Below are positions 60,208-64,000 of a stretch of 64,000 bases of DNA, piece after piece. Made by a program: the position numbers and the translations under genes. The stretch's first letter is position 1. Each line of letters begins with the position of its first letter. Where the stretch lies: the NCBI RefSeq assembly GCF_030347965.1, contig NZ_JAQIBD010000003.1, forward strand, positions 1 through 64,000, written 5' to 3'. The stretch is from Sulfurovum zhangzhouensis. GTDB lineage: Bacteria; Campylobacterota; Campylobacteria; Campylobacterales; Sulfurovaceae. The notes below the pieces were generated by a model that saw only the letters and a program-made list of their open reading frames with translations, did not search any database and was not told the DNA's origin.

Positions 60208-62379
60208 TTAAAAGAGTGTTCCGCTATCCTCTGATACCGGTGTCTTTGGTACCTTTCTTTTCGGATGCAGCGGATCATCTTCTTCTGTATCTTTTACTTC
60301 TTCACCATCGATCTGGATCGTCTCTGCATAGCCCATATCATCCGTATTTGCATCATCATAGTTTACTGTCTCTACAATATTTGTATCCTGTACCGGCATG
60401 ACATCACTGTTCGTGTCATCTGAAGAAACTTCCGTATCACTAAAACCATACTCATCTTTTGGCTTCACAGTCGGTAGAGGAGATTGTCTGGTATAGATCT
60501 CACTTTTACCTTCATACGTTCCCCTGTAGACACCTTCAGGTATATCAAATGTTCGTTTCATATCTGGATATACTTTGAGTAGTTCCCTAAAATAGTAAGA
60601 GAATGCTGGTGCCGCTAGACCCCCGCCTGTCGCACCTCTCTTCCCTATACGTCTATTGTCGTCACGTCCAAACCATACGATCACTTCGATTTCCGGAGAA
60701 TAACCGCAGAACCATGCATCGACACTATTATTTGTTGTACCGGTCTTACCTGCGAGTTCTATCCCATCTACTCTTGCATTAGTTCCTGTACCTCTCAGAA
60801 CAACATCTTTCAACACATCTGTCATCAAGTAAGCCTGCTCAGGAGTCGTAAAGTTGGCGATCTCTTTAGGACGCGTTTCATAGATCACAGCACCCTCTTT
60901 AGAGATGATCTTACTTACCAATCTTGGCTCGATCATATGCCCGCTGTTCGCAAATACTGAGAAGATCTGTGCCATTTTCAATGGACTAAGTCCAAGGTTC
61001 CCCAACGCGATCGACATATCTCTTGGTATATGAGGGACATCCAGGAAAGCCAGTCTTTTACGAATCGTACTTACTCCAATATCAGCTACCAGGTTGATCG
61101 TAGCAAGGTTACGAGAATGTACCAAAGCCTCTCTAAGTGGCAGAAAACCTTGAAAATCACGCTCATAGTTTTTAGGTGCCCAGATCTTACGTTTCCCCTT
61201 ATAGTAATACTGGAAAGTTCTAGCCAGATCGGTAAGCGGTGTAGCAGGATTGTATCCCATATCTAATGCAGTTTGATAGATAAATGGCTTGAAAGCTGAT
61301 CCGGGTTGACGTTCTGTTTGTGTCACACGGTTGAAAGTACTTCGCTCATAATTCTCACCACCGACCATTGCCAGGATATTTCCGGTTTTGCTCTCTACAG
61401 AGACAAGTGCTGCATTAAGTGTAGTTTCACCTACTTTTTCTTTATACTGTTTCAATGCTTTCTCATATGCAAATGTGACCGCTTTTTTTGCAATCTCCTG
61501 TTGTTTCATATCCACAGTTGTATAGATCTTGTATCCGCCTGTACGGATATCACCAAGCTTACCGTTAAATCGTCTTACAACTTCATCAACGATATACGGT
61601 GCAATATTTTGCGTCAGAGATGTCTGATAGACAGTTGGTGACTCTTTGACTGCTTTGAGGTAATCCTCTTTACTGATCCACCCAATATTTTTCATACGGT
61701 AGAGTACGTTATTGGCACGGTCCAAGGCTCTTTGGTAATGTTTGATAGGGTTATAGTAGCTTGGTGCATTCGGCAATCCGACGAGTAGTGCCGCCTCTTT
61801 AATTGTCAGATCATTCAACTCTTTATGAAAATAGCCGTTTGCCGCTGTTTTGATCCCAAAATAGTTATTCCCGTAAGAGATTTCATTGAGATAGCGTTCA
61901 ATGATCTCCTCTTTGCTTAACTCATTTTCTATCTTAAGTGCTAAAATAGCCTCTTTGATCTTTCGGACCAACTTTTTTTCACTGCTAAGTATTTTGTTTT
62001 TAATGAGCTGCTGCGTAAGTGTACTACCACCCTCTACAAATGATCCGGCCTGAATATCTTTTATAATCGCACGGATAATTGCATCAGGGTTCACACCGCT
62101 ATGCTCGAAGAACTTCGTATCCTCCATCGCTACCAGAGCTTCTACGATAAAACTAGGAAGCTCATCATAAGTAGCATAGAGACGGTGCTGTTCTTTAAAA
62201 ACATATGCCAGTCTATTGCCGTTTTTGTCCAAAATTACGGATGAAATCTCGGGCTTATAATTGATCAATTTGTCGGCATCCAGTTTTACCTCTTCATAGG
62301 CGTAGACAAATGCTGCTAAAAGCGCAGCAGAAAAAATTATCGCCAGGATTATGGAACCTTTTATAAGACTATGAAACAC
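60208..62379 (-). CDS. mrcA: penicillin-binding protein 1A
   Basis: 723 aa bifunctional peptidoglycan synthase: N-terminal membrane helix (about 8-28), GT51 glycosyltransferase with MEDTKFFEH (Glu86) and EGGSTLTQQL, transpeptidase with Ser361-AFK, SRN (VHSRNLATIN) and KTGTT. The last 95 residues are an acidic, low-complexity tail (SDTEVSSDDTNSDV, TEEDDPLHPKRK). Soluble side is periplasmic. Only 16 nt separate it from the antiporter gene. Confidence 0.95.
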   Translation of the reverse strand: MFHSLIKGSIILAIIFSAALLAAFVYAYEEVKLDADKLINYKPEISSVILDKNGNRLAYVFKEQHRLYATYDELPSFIVEALVAMEDTKFFEHSGVNPDAIIRAIIKDIQAGSFVEGGSTLTQQLIKNKILSSEKKLVRKIKEAILALKIENELSKEEIIERYLNEISYGNNYFGIKTAANGYFHKELNDLTIKEAALLVGLPNAPSYYNPIKHYQRALDRANNVLYRMKNIGWISKEDYLKAVKESPTVYQTSLTQNIAPYIVDEVVRRFNGKLGDIRTGGYKIYTTVDMKQQEIAKKAVTFAYEKALKQYKEKVGETTLNAALVSVESKTGNILAMVGGENYERSTFNRVTQTERQPGSAFKPFIYQTALDMGYNPATPLTDLARTFQYYYKGKRKIWAPKNYERDFQGFLPLREALVHSRNLATINLVADIGVSTIRKRLAFLDVPHIPRDMSIALGNLGLSPLKMAQIFSVFANSGHMIEPRLVSKIISKEGAVIYETRPKEIANFTTPEQAYLMTDVLKDVVLRGTGTNARVDGIELAGKTGTTNNSVDAWFCGYSPEIEVIVWFGRDDNRRIGKRGATGGGLAAPAFSYYFRELLKVYPDMKRTFDIPEGVYRGTYEGKSEIYTRQSPLPTVKPKDEYGFSDTEVSSDDTNSDVMPVQDTNIVETVNYDDANTDDMGYAETIQIDGEEVKDTEEDDPLHPKRKVPKTPVSEDSGTLF

Positions 62380-62445
62380 TGATTACCTTTCGTTAAAATC
62401 TTCTTATTTTATCGTATTTAGTTAAGTTAGCCAAGAGATGTCCTC

Positions 62446-63540
62446 TTAGTCCAGATTGTGATGGATCAGTGCAAGCGCATGCTTGATCTCACGCATCGGC
62501 ACAGCCAAAGAAAGGATCACCCTTAAGATCGGTTGCGCTACGGTTGGCGGCCTGATCGCACCAACGAGATACCCTTGTGCCATCAACCCTTTTTGTAAAA
62601 AAAGTGCCTGTTCATTACTTTTCACGGCTATTGGCAAAATAAGGCTTTGAAGGTTGATGCCATACTCTTGTTTGACAATCTCCTGGCGCTCTTTTATCTC
62701 TTCTTTTATCTTTTCTGCCTTTTTACGGATATAGCGGAAATTCACCAGAGCCAATGCCGTATCGATCACAGATGGAGCTGTTGAGTAGATGACTGACTTT
62801 GCACGATTCTCCAGGAAGCTGATGATCTCCTTGCTTGCAAGGATATACGCACCGTATGAGCCGTAAGCCTTACCCAGTGTACCCATTTTGATATGGCGTT
62901 CTGTGATAGGGATACCATAGTGCTCAAAAATCCCCTGAAGCTTCCATCCAAGTACGCCTGCACTATGCGCTTCATCAACGATCATTAGTGCCTGTTTCTC
63001 CTCAGCCAAATCAAAAATCTCTTTTTTCGCAAGATCTCCACCCATAGAGTAGACCCCTTCTATCGCAATGATCTGACGTTTGCCGGGATAAGCCTCTAGC
63101 TTTTCTTTCAGATCTTCGATGTCGTTATGTTTAAATTTTACAACACGCTTCCCCAAAAGCTGAGAAGCCAAAACGCCAGAAGCATGGTACTCCTCATCCA
63201 TAAACAGCATATCGCCTTTACGGACCAAGGATTCGATCAGTGCCATATTTGCCAAAAATCCCGATCCTACTACCAGCCCTTCCTCAAAATTATTCGCTTC
63301 AGCCAGTTCCATTTCAAAAATTCGGTGGATCGGATGATAGCCGTTGACCAGCATACTTGCTTTAGGAGAGATCGTTGCATAATCATCCAATAGCTTCATC
63401 GCTTTTTTTAAATGCTTTTTTTTGGTAGCGAGACCCAGATAATCGTTGGAGGCAAGATCTTTTAACGTGTCATCATAGAGTTTGCGTTCTCTAAAACGTC
63501 CGGCTCTTTTCAGAGCTTCTATTTCGTTTTCATACATCAT
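62446..63540 (-). CDS. BioF/KBL-type PLP alpha-oxoamine synthase
   Basis: 364 aa fold-type I enzyme: SNDYLGLA near the N-terminus, DEAHSAGVLG and the PLP lysine in TLGKAYGSYGAYI. AONS (BioF) condenses pimeloyl-ACP with Ala in biotin synthesis; glycine C-acetyltransferase and serine palmitoyltransferase relatives share these motifs. No other bio gene is in the window, so the biotin role is likely but not secured. It starts 1 nt after the maf stop. Confidence 0.88.
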   Translation of the reverse strand: MMYENEIEALKRAGRFRERKLYDDTLKDLASNDYLGLATKKKHLKKAMKLLDDYATISPKASMLVNGYHPIHRIFEMELAEANNFEEGLVVGSGFLANMALIESLVRKGDMLFMDEEYHASGVLASQLLGKRVVKFKHNDIEDLKEKLEAYPGKRQIIAIEGVYSMGGDLAKKEIFDLAEEKQALMIVDEAHSAGVLGWKLQGIFEHYGIPITERHIKMGTLGKAYGSYGAYILASKEIISFLENRAKSVIYSTAPSVIDTALALVNFRYIRKKAEKIKEEIKERQEIVKQEYGINLQSLILPIAVKSNEQALFLQKGLMAQGYLVGAIRPPTVAQPILRVILSLAVPMREIKHALALIHHNLD

Positions 63541-63541
63541 A

Positions 63542-64000
63542 TTATTTTCCTAACCATGGAAGCAACGTCTCTACCTGAAGACCCATTGCGGTACTCTCAA
63601 ATCCATTCACTTCAAGAATATACTTTTTACAAAATCCTTCTACCATACATCCGCCTGCTTTTCCTTCCCATAGACCGCTTTGTAAATAGGCTTCCATTTC
63701 ATCCTTTTCAAAGGTTGCAAAGCGGTAGTGTGTTGCCGATATATCTGAAAAAAGCAGTGTTTTAGATCGATAGTGTGCTGAAGAAATGATTGAAATCGTT
63801 GAACCGCTCTGTATCTCTAGTATGCGTCTGGCATCTTCGATATCTTTGGGCTTTCGCAGGATGGAACCGTCGGCTGCTGCGATCACGGTATCTGCACACA
63901 AGAGTGGCATATCCAGTCCAAACTCACGTACCGCAGCGTCAAGCTTTCCTTTGCTTGCTGTATAGACAAAGTCTTTGGCAATGTTCGTCGTGATCTGCTC
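63542..64000 (-). CDS. maf: Maf-type nucleoside triphosphate pyrophosphatase (5' end beyond the window)
   Basis: The reading frame runs unbroken to the window edge; residues seen include FVYTASKGKLDAAVREFG, CADTVIAAADG (catalytic Asp), RKPKDIEDARRIL and the C-terminal NGFESTAMGLQVETLLPWLG. Maf proteins hydrolyse dTTP/UTP and modified nucleotides, or control septum formation. The N-terminal SxSPRR motif lies past base 64000, so the gene is truncated by the window, not broken. Confidence 0.93.
   Translation of the reverse strand, partial: EQITTNIAKDFVYTASKGKLDAAVREFGLDMPLLCADTVIAAADGSILRKPKDIEDARRILEIQSGSTISIISSAHYRSKTLLFSDISATHYRFATFEKDEMEAYLQSGLWEGKAGGCMVEGFCKKYILEVNGFESTAMGLQVETLLPWLGK

Noticed and set aside
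1-64000. tRNA or rRNA genes and insertion sequences
   Set aside because: I searched by eye for T-loop motifs, transposase signatures and long terminal repeats and found none; a covariance or profile search could still find a missed tRNA.

Overview
The window looks like a chromosomal segment of a Campylobacterota (epsilonproteobacterial) organism, most likely a free-living sulfur-oxidiser of the Sulfurovum/Sulfurimonas kind; the genus is inference. Reasons: the waaA, FlgZ-type zinc-ribbon, Nif3-like, glyQ order matches Helicobacter pylori HP0957-HP0960; truB, ispE and smpB lie in the order known from Campylobacter, though smpB is displaced; HisG is the short form; the MutS protein is MutS2; genes are packed with 1-35 nt overlaps and TTG/GTG starts; many promoters show only a clear TATAAT box. 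I found no tRNA, rRNA, CRISPR array, insertion sequence or prophage.

Layout. (1) 179-2692: a subtilase with a C-terminal Gly-rich/Cys/TM/Arg sorting tail, directly followed by a glutamic-type (CPBP) intramembrane protease, probably a dedicated one-substrate sorting pair. (2) 2689-21691: a long minus-strand run read from yajC-secD-secF through a small membrane protein, ovoA-ovoB (ovothiol), dacB with a SPOR domain, an aminotransferase, murC, mutS2, a 3D-domain lipoprotein, a YfgM/BamB-like pair, a Xer recombinase, coaX, hisG and a methyltransferase. (3) 21704-28846: plus-strand lnt, asnB, yidD, pyrC, beta-carbonic anhydrase, cysK, a class IV aminotransferase and a possible SspB-like protein. 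(4) lysR (minus), then uvrD/pcrA-truB-ispE (plus). (5) 33700-37303: an accessory pocket between ispE and smpB with an orphan protein, three REP-like palindromes, a P-loop kinase, truC and a pentaheme cytochrome. (6) 37569-50065: smpB, two membrane proteins, rplS-trmD-rimM-khpA-rpsP, ffh, a pseudouridine synthase, DUF167, waaA, flgZ-like, Nif3-like, glyQ, purE and a U32 protein. (7) 50147-58773: hisJ, glnA, then a HlyD / double-ATPase RbbA-like / YhhJ-like exporter with a patatin-like lipoprotein. (8) 58884-64000: cation/proton antiporter, PBP1A, BioF-like synthase and a truncated maf, all minus strand.

The content is mostly envelope biogenesis (Sec, Lnt, PBP1A, PBP4, MurC, WaaA, BamB-like), translation (ribosomal proteins, tRNA modification, Ffh, SmpB) and central metabolism. 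The most interesting parts are the subtilase/intramembrane protease pair, ovothiol genes set inside the Sec/peptidoglycan run, the exporter-phospholipase operon, the REP-bearing pocket, and several unexplained hairpins: a 43-bp palindrome between murC and mutS2, a nested hairpin after rplS, tandem hairpins between rimM and trmD, and one terminator sequence used at two distant sites. Gene starts were moved inward where a ribosome binding site or family length argued for it; each case is noted.
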